From contig CAUDYH010000011.1 in assembly GCA_958453575.1 (NCBI GenBank), positions 1 to 12,347 of the forward strand: DNA of 12,347 bases. Direction: 5' to 3'. The notes beneath the pieces are model-generated. The model was given only the letters and a program-made list of their open reading frames with translations, did no database searches and was not told the DNA's origin. This DNA is from an uncultured Collinsella sp. Lineage in GTDB: Bacteria; Actinomycetota; Coriobacteriia; Coriobacteriales; Coriobacteriaceae. Made by a program: the position numbers and the translations under genes. Shown piece by piece: positions 1 to 6,518 of this stretch (the stretch's first letter is position 1; every line of letters begins with the position of its first letter).

Positions 1-347
1 GCAAGCGCCGAATCATCTGCCGCGCGATCCAGGGCATCCTGGAGCAGCGCCGCGATCACGCTGTCCTGTTCATACAGATCGACGGTATAGCCCGCGGCCG
101 CCAGCAGCAGCGAGTCCTCGCCAAAGCCTGCTGTGGCATCAATCGCCCATGGTTGTTCGATGCCTTTTGTGCGCGCAGCCTTTACCAACAGCTCTTGCTG
201 CAGACGACCCTGCTTGAGCCGTGGAAGCATGCGGCCAAAATCGGCACGCAACTCCATCGTGCCGTCGGTGAGCGTAAGGCCCTCGGACGTCCGCACGAGC
301 TCGAGCCCAGCAGCCCGAGCAACAGAAAAGGGATCGACGACGCCCAT
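1..347 (-). CDS. rsmJ: 16S rRNA (guanine1516-N2)-methyltransferase RsmJ, 3' part missing at window edge
   Basis: Only the first 115 codons are present; the frame is open to base 1, so the gene continues outside the window. RsmJ uses S-adenosylmethionine to methylate N2 of G1516 in 16S rRNA of the small subunit. The visible part holds the family block Q51-E-L-L-V-K56, then SAM-binding motif I, DATAGFGEDSLLLAAAG (residues 70-86), then a strand ending in acidic E93 (YEQDSVIAALLQDAL, motif II region), in the order and spacing known for E. coli RsmJ/YhiQ. The start is set by TAAGGAG six to eight bases upstream of the ATG. It lies 63 nt downstream of a small membrane-protein gene on the same strand and may be co-transcribed with it. 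The family is clear; the exact target base is taken from the E. coli enzyme. Confidence 0.85.
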   Translation of the reverse strand, partial: MGVVDPFSVARAAGLELVRTSEGLTLTDGTMELRADFGRMLPRLKQGRLQQELLVKAARTKGIEQPWAIDATAGFGEDSLLLAAAGYTVDLYEQDSVIAALLQDALDRAADDSAL

Positions 348-360
348 GGACACTCCTTAG

Positions 361-401
361 CAAACAAAACGAATACATGGGCGCCATTCATGTCGGCACC
401 C
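361..401 (-). terminator. possible weak terminator or attenuator hairpin between the 47-aa gene and rsmJ
   Basis: On the minus strand GGGTGCC (bases 401-395) can pair with GGCGCCC (385-379) through seven pairs, one a G-U, around a nine-base loop. A moderately T-rich stretch (ATGTATTCGTTTTGTTTG) follows. It sits just after the stop of the 47-codon gene and before the rsmJ ribosome binding site. The T-tract is interrupted and starts a few bases late, so any termination would be partial. Confidence 0.3.
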
Positions 402-410
402 AACCGTCCG

Positions 411-554
411 TTATTGTCCCACATGCGACATGGTCCACAGCATCCCAATGCAAAGCACCGCCATCAATACCGTGCACACGGCAGCGATCACAGAATCACT
501 CATGCGCCTTCCCAGCGACCGCGGCTCATCCACTTGCTTGACTCCGTACATCAT
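411..554 (-). CDS. 47-aa single-pass membrane microprotein, unknown function
   Basis: This short frame has an unusually good Shine-Dalgarno, GGAGGAG, three bases before tandem ATG codons; the first ATG at 554 is taken as start, the second (551) is possible. The product has a charged amino end (K6, D9, E10, R12, R16, R17), then one hydrophobic segment at about residues 21-42 with two cysteines (C27, C35) and a tryptophan (W40), and a short polar tail ending H44-V-G-Q. By the positive-inside rule the arginine-rich amino end should stay in the cytoplasm. It lies upstream of rsmJ on the same strand. I do not recognise the family. The ribosome binding site and clean membrane segment favour a real gene, but its shortness leaves some doubt. 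Confidence 0.55.
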   Translation of the reverse strand: MMYGVKQVDEPRSLGRRMSDSVIAAVCTVLMAVLCIGMLWTMSHVGQ

Positions 555-595
555 GGCTCCTCCTTCGGTCCAGCTCTTACCATGGCCTCATCATC

Positions 596-616
596 GCAGC
601 GCCGCGCATGCGCTGC
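596..616. repeat. 7-bp inverted repeat with palindromic core
   Basis: GCAGCGC (596-602) and GCGCTGC (610-616) are perfect inverted arms around a seven-base loop; GCGCATGCGC inside the same stretch is itself a perfect palindrome. It lies upstream of the minus-strand 47-aa gene, in its likely 5' leader. No T-tract follows on either strand, so it does not look like a terminator. It may be a leader structure or a chance feature of GC-rich DNA. Confidence 0.25.
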
Positions 617-708
617 CATCGATTTGACTTACGTCCAGCTTTCCTTTTTGAAAGGTTGAACCGTGCAGGCAAGAGACGCTTTCAGGCGCATGCATCGCCG
701 CGTTGAAC

Positions 709-740
709 TACAATGTGCTTCACCATATGTGCAGCACATA
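709..740 (+). promoter_or_regulatory. operator-like palindrome with candidate -10 box upstream of the four-helix membrane protein
   Basis: TATGTGC-A-GCACATA (726-740) is a perfect 15-bp inverted repeat with a one-base centre, the form of a binding site for a dimeric helix-turn-helix regulator. A further half-site, ATGTGC, lies at 713-718. A TACAAT hexamer (709-714) resembles a -10 box; it would place the transcription start near 721, with the palindrome at about +6 to +20, a typical repressor position. No good -35 box is seen at the right spacing. An alternative is TTGAAC (703-708) as -35 with a poor -10 inside the palindrome. The palindrome itself is certain; the promoter assignment is weak. 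Confidence 0.4.
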
Positions 741-781
741 GGGTGCGCCAGGTTGGCGTACTCGTATCGAAAGGACCAGCC

Positions 782-1183
782 ATGAGCTTCACTCGCAAGA
801 CACTCAAAATCCTTGCCCTGATTTATTTTGTTCTGGGCATCGCCAGTCTCGTCATAGGAATCGCCGGCATCGCGACCGGCAAGTTCGAGTCCACCTACGG
901 ATCGAACGCCATGCTCGCCGCGGCCGTGATTATCGCCAAGGGCCTCATCGATCTTGCCGCGGGCGTTGCGGGCATCAAGGGTGCCAACAAGCCTTCGCAG
1001 GTTGACGGCGCGTTTAAGCTCGGTATCGTTGCTGCAGTCGCCACGCTTGCCCAGGCGGTGCTCACGCTTCCCGCGTTTGGCGGCGACGCCATCAACTTTG
1101 GCGCCTTTGTCATCGTGGTGTACGACCTGTTCTTTGTTCAGCAGGCGCACGCCGTCAAGGCCGAGAACAAGGACCGCCTGTAA
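782..1183 (+). CDS. small four-helix integral membrane protein, unknown function
   Basis: 133 residues, almost all hydrophobic: predicted membrane segments at about 8-32, 43-66, 77-97 and 103-123, with a lysine-rich carboxyl tail (KAENKDRL). The start is the ATG at 782, because AAAGGA lies at the right distance before it; the frame stays open upstream to an ATG at 713, but that would run through the palindromic operator and lacks a ribosome binding site. Segments 1 and 2 are rich in Gly, Ala and Ile and contain GIAGIATG and GVAGIKG repeats of similar form, which may hint at an internal duplication of a two-helix unit. No catalytic motif is visible. It stands alone, with its own upstream palindrome and a terminator after it. 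I do not recognise the family. Confidence 0.8.
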   Translation: MSFTRKTLKILALIYFVLGIASLVIGIAGIATGKFESTYGSNAMLAAAVIIAKGLIDLAAGVAGIKGANKPSQVDGAFKLGIVAAVATLAQAVLTLPAFGGDAINFGAFVIVVYDLFFVQQAHAVKAENKDRL

Positions 1184-1224
1184 GCGCTCGCTTCTCATAG
1201 CCTCTGCAGCCAAGCAACTAAAAT

Positions 1225-1262
1225 GGCCCGATCGCACATCTCCGCGGTCGGCCCTTTGCATT
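1225..1262 (+). terminator. rho-independent terminator of the four-helix membrane protein gene
   Basis: GGCC-(C)-GATCGC (1225-1235) pairs with GCGGTCGGCC (1244-1253): ten pairs with one bulged C and one T-G pair, loop ACATCTCC. CTTTGCATTTG follows as the T-rich tail and an A-run (AAAA) precedes the stem. It begins about 40 bases after the stop codon. Confidence 0.6.
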
Positions 1263-1273
1263 TGCCCAGATAA

Positions 1274-1310
1274 AACCTGCCAAAATAAACCTGTCCCTTT
1301 TTGGTAGGTT
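1274..1310. repeat. 12-bp inverted repeat overlapping the rlmA stop codon, repeat-like
   Basis: AACCTGCCAAAA (1274-1285) and TTTTGGTAGGTT (1299-1310) pair over 12 positions, with one G-U pair when read as plus-strand RNA (a C-A mismatch on the other strand). The loop holds CCTGTCCC, and AAACCTG occurs twice. The right arm overlaps the TAA stop of the minus-strand rlmA gene (1309-1311), so insertion of this element may have set the end of that gene. It could act as a second terminator between the convergent genes. It looks like a short dispersed intergenic element. Confidence 0.45.
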
Positions 1311-2121
1311 AGTGGCGGTACTCGACGATGATGAAGTCGATGTCGGTTTGAAGGGTGTCCAGGTTTGCCAGGCGCTCTTTGTCGGCGGGGCGCGTGCGGT
1401 AGTAGTACGGCGTCATCTGGAACACCGCCTCGATGTCGGCCTGGGTCTGGAGCGTAATGTTCGCAGACACCCGCTGCGTTCCGACCAACTCGAGCTCGGT
1501 AGTCTTCGGCAGCTTCTCGTCGTTGAGATATGGCGTGTCGTAGAGCACCTCCTTGAGCCCAAACAGATGACGGGCACCCGGCACCACGGTGTAGAGCGAG
1601 CCCCCGGGCGCCAGCACGCGAGAAAACTCACGCTCGTTAAAGGGAGCAAAGAGCTCGGTCACCATATCAAAGGCGCCATCAGCCACGGGGATATCCTTCA
1701 TGTTGGCCACAAAATAGGTCGCATCGCCGCGCTTGGCGGCCAGGCGCACCATCTCTTTGCCCAAGTCGAACCCGTAAGCGTCCACGCCCGGCACCGCACC
1801 CATGGCGCTGGTGTAGTAGCCCTCGCCGCAGCAAATATCGAGCAAGGTCATGGGGCCGTTCGTAGACGCGGCACGTTCAGACACCCGCTCGCGCACCAGC
1901 TCGACCATCGCATCGCGCAACAGCGCATAGTATCCACGGTTCAGAAAGTCACGACGGCTGCGCGCCTGCGACTTGGGATCGCCCATGGAGTCGCCGCTCT
2001 TGGACGAGCGCAGCAGATACAGATAGCCCTCGCGCGCACGGTCAAACCGGTGTCCACCCGCACATGCAGCACCGCGCTCGTCGTCCACCAACGGCTCATG
2101 GCAAACGGGACACAACAACAT
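1309..2121 (-). CDS. rlmA: 23S rRNA (guanine-N1)-methyltransferase, RlmA/RrmA family
   Basis: 270 residues, close to E. coli RlmA (269). An amino-terminal zinc knuckle has C4, C7, C20 and H24 in the RlmA spacing, followed by the family stretch FDRAREGYLYLL (26-37). The Rossmann methyltransferase domain carries motif I, DICCGEGYYT (95-104), an acidic end of strand 2 in GFDLGKEM (117-124), and the PGGSLYTVVPGARHL segment (172-186). The carboxyl part has QMTPYYYRTRP (235-245), as in RlmA. The enzyme methylates N1 of a guanine in 23S rRNA hairpin 35 beside the peptide exit tunnel: G745 in RlmA-I, G748 in RlmA-II/TlrB, which can alter macrolide sensitivity; the sequence alone does not decide between them. 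Start is supported by TAAGGAG seven bases upstream. Confidence 0.88.
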   Translation of the reverse strand: MLLCPVCHEPLVDDERGAACAGGHRFDRAREGYLYLLRSSKSGDSMGDPKSQARSRRDFLNRGYYALLRDAMVELVRERVSERAASTNGPMTLLDICCGEGYYTSAMGAVPGVDAYGFDLGKEMVRLAAKRGDATYFVANMKDIPVADGAFDMVTELFAPFNEREFSRVLAPGGSLYTVVPGARHLFGLKEVLYDTPYLNDEKLPKTTELELVGTQRVSANITLQTQADIEAVFQMTPYYYRTRPADKERLANLDTLQTDIDFIIVEYRH

Positions 2122-2194
2122 GGCAACTCCTTAGCGCGAACAACACAACGCCCACCATTGTCGCACGCCTTCCCCACCTAGTCATAGAAGAGAC

Positions 2195-2242
2195 AAGGAG
2201 TGTCCCCAGCTGCCGACAGAAAAGGAACGTCCCTAAGTGCCG
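2195..2242. repeat. two imperfect 21-bp tandem repeats in the gap before the MATE gene
   Basis: AAGGAGTGTCCCCAGCTGCCG (2195-2215) and AAGGAACGTCCCTAAGTGCCG (2222-2242) match at 16 of 21 positions and are spaced 27 bases apart start to start. They lie between the divergent rlmA and MATE genes. No frame or hairpin explains them. The GTCCC core also occurs in the inverted repeat near 1295, so both may belong to one family of short intergenic elements. Confidence 0.45.
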
Positions 2243-2312
2243 GCTGGCTGCATTAGGAGTATCATCGTCTGCGCAAATAAGCACGATATAGCACGTTAGA
2301 GATTGAGAGCGT

Positions 2313-3695
2313 ATGGCTGATACCGTATCTAAGCATATTGACATGACCACCGGATCGCCGTGGCGCAATATTCCCCTGTTCGCCTTCCCCGTGGCCGCCA
2401 CGAGCATCTTGGAGCAGCTGTCGAACCTCATCGCCACGGTCATTATCGGTAACTTCTCGGGCGACCAGGGAACTCTCGCCATGGCGGCGGTCGGCTCCAA
2501 TGTTCCGCTTACCAGTCTTATGCTCAACCTGTTTATCGGCATGTCGCTTGGCTCCAACGTGGTCATCGCCAACGCTATCGGCCGCAACGATCAGAACATG
2601 GTCAAACGCGCCGTCCATACCTCGATTTTAATGGCGCTCGTGGGCTTTGTCGTCATCGCTCTGGGCGAGATCTTTGCCGAGCCCATGCTCGCCGTGCTCA
2701 ACGTTCCCGCCGAAACCATGCCGCTCGCTTCGCTCTACCTGCGCGTCTTTTTGCTCAGCATGCCCTCGATCTTGCTCTACAACTTTGAGGCCGCGATCTT
2801 CCGCTCCGTCGGCATCACCCGCATGCCGCTGCAGGCGCTCGCCGTGTCCACCGTCCTCAACATTGGCCTGGATCTCATCTTTGTCCCCGTACTCCACTGG
2901 GGCGTCGCGGGCGTCGCCATCGCCACCGCCATCGCCTACACCGTCAGCGCCGCCACGCTCTTTATCCGCCTGCTCAAGACCGACTCCGTCGTCCGCGTCA
3001 CCCCACGCGACTTAGGCTTAGACCCCGTCGCCCTCAAGCGCATCGTCAAGATCGGCCTGCCCGCCGGCATCCAAAGCGCCGTCTTTGCCATCGCCAACAT
3101 CATCATCCAGTCTGCCATCAACAGTCTGGGCACCGAGGTCATGGCCGCATCGAGCGCCGCCATGAGCCTGGAGTACGTGTGCTACAACCTGCTCAACAGC
3201 TTTAGCCAGGCGTGCACCACCTTTGTGGGACAAAACCACGGTGCCCGCCAGATTGACCGCTGCACCAAGACGCTCAAGGTCTGCTTGGTCGAAGGCGGCA
3301 TCGTTGCACTCACCACGATTATCGTTATTGTCGGCCTGGGGCGCGAGATCTTGTCGCTCTTTAACAGCGATCCCAACATCGTCTCGATCGGGTATATCCG
3401 AGTGTGTTCGATCTTCCCGGCGTACGCCTTTAGCATGTTCTACGAAAACATGTCCGGCTACCTGCGCGGCTTTGGTATCTCGCTCACGCCCGCCCTCATC
3501 ACCATGATCTGCGTCTGCGGTATCCGCTTCTATTGGGTGTTCTGCGTGTTCCCGCACTTCCGCACCTTTGCGAACATTATGATGGTCTACCCCATCAGCC
3601 TGGGCACCACGGCGTTCTTTATGGTCGTGGCGGTGCTACTTTGCCACCCGGCACGCACCTATCGCGCCACCCAAGCCAAAGCGACAGCCCGCTAA
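2313..3695 (+). CDS. MATE-family multidrug / metabolite exporter
   Basis: 460 residues, the usual length for the multidrug and toxic compound extrusion family, which exports cationic drugs or metabolites across the inner membrane using a Na+ or H+ gradient. About twelve hydrophobic segments form two similar halves. Family-like features include the SILEQLSNLIATVIIGNF stretch in helix 1 (31-48), AIGRNDQ after helix 2 (88-94), NIGLDLIFVPVLHWGVAGVA between helices 4 and 5 of the first half, and VGQNHGARQIDR opening the second half. Nothing is degraded. The ribosome binding site is weak (GAGAG); an in-frame ATG lies ten codons later. It converges on the lysR-type gene with only 27 bases between stops and no terminator visible. 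The substrate cannot be told from sequence. Confidence 0.85.
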   Translation: MADTVSKHIDMTTGSPWRNIPLFAFPVAATSILEQLSNLIATVIIGNFSGDQGTLAMAAVGSNVPLTSLMLNLFIGMSLGSNVVIANAIGRNDQNMVKRAVHTSILMALVGFVVIALGEIFAEPMLAVLNVPAETMPLASLYLRVFLLSMPSILLYNFEAAIFRSVGITRMPLQALAVSTVLNIGLDLIFVPVLHWGVAGVAIATAIAYTVSAATLFIRLLKTDSVVRVTPRDLGLDPVALKRIVKIGLPAGIQSAVFAIANIIIQSAINSLGTEVMAASSAAMSLEYVCYNLLNSFSQACTTFVGQNHGARQIDRCTKTLKVCLVEGGIVALTTIIVIVGLGREILSLFNSDPNIVSIGYIRVCSIFPAYAFSMFYENMSGYLRGFGISLTPALITMICVCGIRFYWVFCVFPHFRTFANIMMVYPISLGTTAFFMVVAVLLCHPARTYRATQAKATAR

Positions 3696-3722
3696 ACACC
3701 ACACTCAACGTCACGCCAGTCA

Positions 3723-4589
3723 TTAATTGACAATATGCGAGCTCATATAGTCGATAAAACGCCTCGTGGCGATAGGCATGGTGTCCCAGCTGCGCCAAGC
3801 TGCCACCACGTCGCGCGAGGGAGCATGCGCGATGGGACGTACGCGAATTTCGGCTCGCATGCCCTCAACCGTACGACGGTAGAGCATGCTCACGCCAAGC
3901 CCCTCCTCCACCATCGCCATAATGGTGTAGTCGTCGGTCACCTCACTCGTCACGTGCGGCGACAGGCCATGCGCCGCGAATGCATCGAGCACCAGGCTCT
4001 GCTCGCCCTCATCCAGCAGCACAAACGGCTCGGACGCCAAATCGGCGAGCGTCACCTTTTCCTTTGCCGTCAGCGGATGCCCGACAGGCAACAGCGCCAC
4101 CAACTCGTCGTGATAGACCACACGCTTCTCGAGCCCAGCGGTAAACCCGCGCGCCGTAAAGCAAAAGTCAACCACGCCATCGTGCACCCACTGGGCGTTG
4201 CGCGTGTAATCACCCTGCTTGAGGGTAAAGCGCACGCCCGGATGCAGGGCTCCAAAGTCGCGAATCACACGCGGCAGCACGGTACGACTCACGTTGGTAA
4301 ACGTCGCAATGCGAATGTCGGTCGATGAAAGCCCCAACAACTCCTGACGCTTACCCTCAAGCTCGGCCTCGGCCGTTACGATCTGACGCAGATACGGCAG
4401 ATACTGTTTGCCGTCGCGCGTAAGCGAAACGCCCTGCTTGCCGCGCTCGATAATCGTGGTGCCCAGCTCGCGCTCGAGTGCCTTGACGGCCTGACTCACC
4501 GCGCTTTGCGTATAGCCCAACTCGTCGGCCGCACGTTTCAGGCTGCCGCAATCGACCACCATACATACAATCTGATACCGCGATGCCAT
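3723..4589 (-). CDS. LysR-family transcriptional regulator
   Basis: 288 residues, typical LysR length. The amino-terminal winged helix-turn-helix (about 3-62) has the family pattern GSLKRAADELGYTQSAVSQA (16-35) followed by KALERELGTTIIERG; the effector-binding periplasmic-binding-protein-like domain runs from about 90 to the end. LysR proteins act as tetramers binding T-N11-A sites and respond to a small-molecule ligand. The start is supported by GGAGG seven bases before the ATG. It is divergent from the EamA permease gene with a 158-bp gap, the classical arrangement in which LysR controls its neighbour and itself, so regulation of the permease is the best guess. The ligand is unknown. Confidence 0.88.
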   Translation of the reverse strand: MASRYQIVCMVVDCGSLKRAADELGYTQSAVSQAVKALERELGTTIIERGKQGVSLTRDGKQYLPYLRQIVTAEAELEGKRQELLGLSSTDIRIATFTNVSRTVLPRVIRDFGALHPGVRFTLKQGDYTRNAQWVHDGVVDFCFTARGFTAGLEKRVVYHDELVALLPVGHPLTAKEKVTLADLASEPFVLLDEGEQSLVLDAFAAHGLSPHVTSEVTDDYTIMAMVEEGLGVSMLYRRTVEGMRAEIRVRPIAHAPSRDVVAAWRSWDTMPIATRRFIDYMSSHIVN

Positions 4590-4747
4590 CGTGCCTCCAT
4601 ATCAAGATAGCCATAAAACGTTTTGCCAGGGCTTTTCCCGCCAACATTAGCATTTCTTAATCATACTGAAGATACATTCGCTTTACTACATCCAAATCTG
4701 GGAGCAGAATCCCTTTTACGAAACCGTTCTGTAACAAAAGGAGTCCC
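4590..4747. promoter_or_regulatory. divergent control region between the LysR gene and the EamA permease gene
   Basis: The 158-bp gap is richer in A and T than the flanking genes. It holds TATC-AA-GATA (4600-4609), the perfect palindrome AAAACGTTTT (4615-4624), and CTT-N10-AAG (4657-4672), which contains T-N11-A pairs as expected for LysR sites. No promoter with both hexamers close to consensus was found on either strand. CATACT (4662-4667) is a possible -10 box for the permease. Confidence 0.4.
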
Positions 4748-5650
4748 ATGGATCGCAAAAAAGCAATCGCGCTCTCATTTTCTGTTCCCGTCTCATGGGG
4801 CTTTTCGTACCCCCTCATGAAGATCGGCATGGACAGCATGAACGCCACGAGCATCGTTGCGCTGCGCTGCATCATCGCCTTTGCAGCTTGTCTGCTGCTC
4901 TTCCACAAGCACGCTCTGCGCATCAATCGCGACGTGATGATTCGTTCCGCCATCATTGGCGCCATCATGGCAACCGAGCTTACCTGCATGTGTCTGGGCT
5001 CCAGCCTCACCTCGGCCTCCACCGCCGGCTTTTTGCAGAGCCTGACGGTCGTGATCGTGCCGTTTGCCAACGCGGCTCTGCTGCGCCGCGCCCCCGAGCG
5101 CAAGGTGCTCATCGGCACGGCCATCGTCACCTGCGGCATGCTGCTGCTCTCGGGCGCCGACTTTACCAGCCTGAATCCCGGCGCGATCATCATGCTGCTC
5201 TCGGCCTTTATCTATGCCAGCCACATTATCGTCGCCAAGCGCTTTGTCGAAGAAGTCGATCCGCTGGCCCTGGGCGTTTGGCAGCTGGGCTTCGGTGGCT
5301 TGTTCTCGGGCATCGCCGCATGCACCTTTGGCGGCTTTACGCTTCCCAGCACGCCGGGCGAGGTCGTCGTTGTCGTCGCGCTCGCACTCATCTGCTCTGC
5401 CTACGGCTTTATCACCCAGACGCTCGTGCAGCCCCACGGGCCTGCCGAGACCACCGGCTTCGCTTTCTCGCTCGAGCCGGTCTGCTCTGCCGTCTTCTCG
5501 TTTTTCCTGATCGGCGAGGTCCTGAGCCCCATCGCCTTCTTTGGCGCCGCCCTCATTCTCACCGGCGTCATGGTGGCAACCGTCGAGCTCCCGCGCCTTC
5601 GCGCACATGGACACGCTCGTATGGCAGGAGCGCCCGAGCACGTCTCGTAG
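4748..5650 (+). CDS. EamA / DMT-superfamily permease
   Basis: 300 residues with about ten hydrophobic segments arranged as two EamA repeats (roughly 8-138 and 150-284), the standard form of drug/metabolite transporters in the inner membrane. The first helix has the family-like SVPVSWGFSYPLMKIG (12-27); the end of the second repeat has FSLEPVCSAVFSFFLIGEVL, matching the conserved EP...GE region of EamA domains. The amino end is K-rich and probably cytoplasmic. The carboxyl tail is short and basic (RLRAHGHARM). Start is fixed by AAAAGGAG five bases before the ATG. Paired divergently with a LysR gene, which probably controls it. Members of this family export amino acids, nucleosides or other metabolites; the substrate is not predictable here. 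Confidence 0.85.
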   Translation: MDRKKAIALSFSVPVSWGFSYPLMKIGMDSMNATSIVALRCIIAFAACLLLFHKHALRINRDVMIRSAIIGAIMATELTCMCLGSSLTSASTAGFLQSLTVVIVPFANAALLRRAPERKVLIGTAIVTCGMLLLSGADFTSLNPGAIIMLLSAFIYASHIIVAKRFVEEVDPLALGVWQLGFGGLFSGIAACTFGGFTLPSTPGEVVVVVALALICSAYGFITQTLVQPHGPAETTGFAFSLEPVCSAVFSFFLIGEVLSPIAFFGAALILTGVMVATVELPRLRAHGHARMAGAPEHVS

Positions 5651-5660
5651 ACCCCAGTCC

Positions 5661-5699
5661 TTATGCAGCCGCGGCATAAAGGCAACCGGTGCGCCTTTA
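5661..5699 (+). promoter_or_regulatory. two overlapping, mutually exclusive hairpins between the permease gene and ung
   Basis: TTATGC (5661-5666) pairs with GCATAA (5674-5679), and TAAAGGC (5677-5683) pairs with GCCTTTA (5693-5699). The two stems share bases 5677-5679, so they compete. A TACAAT hexamer (5698-5703), a possible -10 box for ung, begins inside the second arm. The pair may be a weak terminator for the permease gene, an operator over the ung promoter, or an attenuator. No good T-tract or -35 box is seen. Confidence 0.3.
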
Positions 5700-5738
5700 C
5701 AATAGATACCAACAGAGCATCTGCCATAAAGGAGCCCC

Positions 5739-6464
5739 ATGGACACCGCAATCCGCGACCGCAACATAGCAACTTGGTTGGGCGATGCGCCACAGCAGGT
5801 ACGCGACACTACGAACCAGCTGCTCGAGCGCATCGCCCTTTTGCGTGCCGAGCAGACCATCTACCCGGCACAAGACGACATCCTCAATGCCCTCGCCTAC
5901 ACCCCGGCCGACCAGGTCAAGGTTGCCATCTTGGGTCAAGACCCCTATCACGGACCCAACCAGGCCATGGGACTGTCGTTCTCGGTCCCCGCGACGCAAA
6001 CCAAGTTGCCGCCGAGCCTGCGCAACATCTATAAAGAACTCAAAGCCGATCTGGGTTGCCCCATTCCCGCCACGGGAGACCTAACCCCATGGGCACAACA
6101 GGGCGTCCTGCTTCTCAACACGACGCTCACCGTGCGCGAGCATGCCGCCAACTCGCACGCCAAGCTGGGCTGGAGCACGCTCACCGACTACGTTATCGAA
6201 CGCTGCTGTCAGCTGCCCCAGCCGGTCGTCTTTTTGGCATGGGGCCGCTTTGCCCAGCAGATGGTCGAGGGCAAGCTCGCCGCGACCGGCGCGGGCAAGG
6301 CAACCGGCAAGTTCTGCCTTGCCTCCACGCACCCCTCGCCGCTTTCGGCCAACCGCGCCACGGCAGAACTCCCCGCTTTTATGGGATCGCGCCCCTTCTC
6401 CGCTGCCAATCGGCTACTCGAACAGCACGGCTCGACCCCCGTCAACTGGACTTGCCTCGGCTAA
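5739..6464 (+). CDS. ung: uracil-DNA glycosylase, family 1
   Basis: 241 residues (E. coli Ung has 229). It removes uracil from DNA, starting base-excision repair. All the key motifs are present: the water-activating loop GQDPYHGPNQAMGLSFSV (66-83) with catalytic D68, LLLNTTLTV (124-132) with uracil-reading N127, FLAWGRFAQ in the core strand, and the DNA-intercalation loop STHPSPLSANR (196-206) with catalytic H198. One small departure is M77 where many family members have H or another residue in GQAHGLSFSV. Start is set by AAAGGAG five bases before the ATG. It is a single gene closed by a strong terminator immediately after the stop. Confidence 0.96.
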   Translation: MDTAIRDRNIATWLGDAPQQVRDTTNQLLERIALLRAEQTIYPAQDDILNALAYTPADQVKVAILGQDPYHGPNQAMGLSFSVPATQTKLPPSLRNIYKELKADLGCPIPATGDLTPWAQQGVLLLNTTLTVREHAANSHAKLGWSTLTDYVIERCCQLPQPVVFLAWGRFAQQMVEGKLAATGAGKATGKFCLASTHPSPLSANRATAELPAFMGSRPFSAANRLLEQHGSTPVNWTCLG

Positions 6465-6478
6465 AAATCGATACATCA

Positions 6479-6518
6479 AAAACGCGCCCGACGGCGATCT
6501 TGCCATCGGGCGCGTTTT
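6479..6518. terminator. bidirectional rho-independent terminator shared by ung and the SDR gene
   Basis: AAAACGCGCCCGA (6479-6491) and TCGGGCGCGTTTT (6506-6518) are perfect 13-bp inverted arms; inside, GGC/GCC adds three more pairs around a GATCTT loop after one mismatch. The A- and T-runs on the arm ends give each strand a T-tract. It begins 15 bases after the ung stop and abuts the TAG stop of the convergent SDR gene. Confidence 0.9.

Noticed and set aside
153..659. A 168-codon plus-strand frame over rsmJ and the 47-aa gene
   Set aside because: It is antisense to rsmJ, which has clear methyltransferase motifs. No ribosome binding site or domain is present.
629..1261. A 210-codon minus-strand frame opposite the four-helix membrane protein
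   Set aside because: The plus-strand frame has the ribosome binding site, a regular hydrophobic helix pattern and a terminator. The minus frame would run through that terminator and the operator palindrome.
1312..2181. A 289-codon plus-strand frame opposite rlmA
   Set aside because: It is antisense to a gene with zinc-knuckle and SAM motifs. Composition is typical of a GC-rich shadow frame.
4793..5860. Long frames on both strands over the EamA gene (minus 4793-5860; plus 4795-5679)
   Set aside because: Both are shadows of the permease frame. Their products are charged, His/Arg-rich and lack a ribosome binding site.
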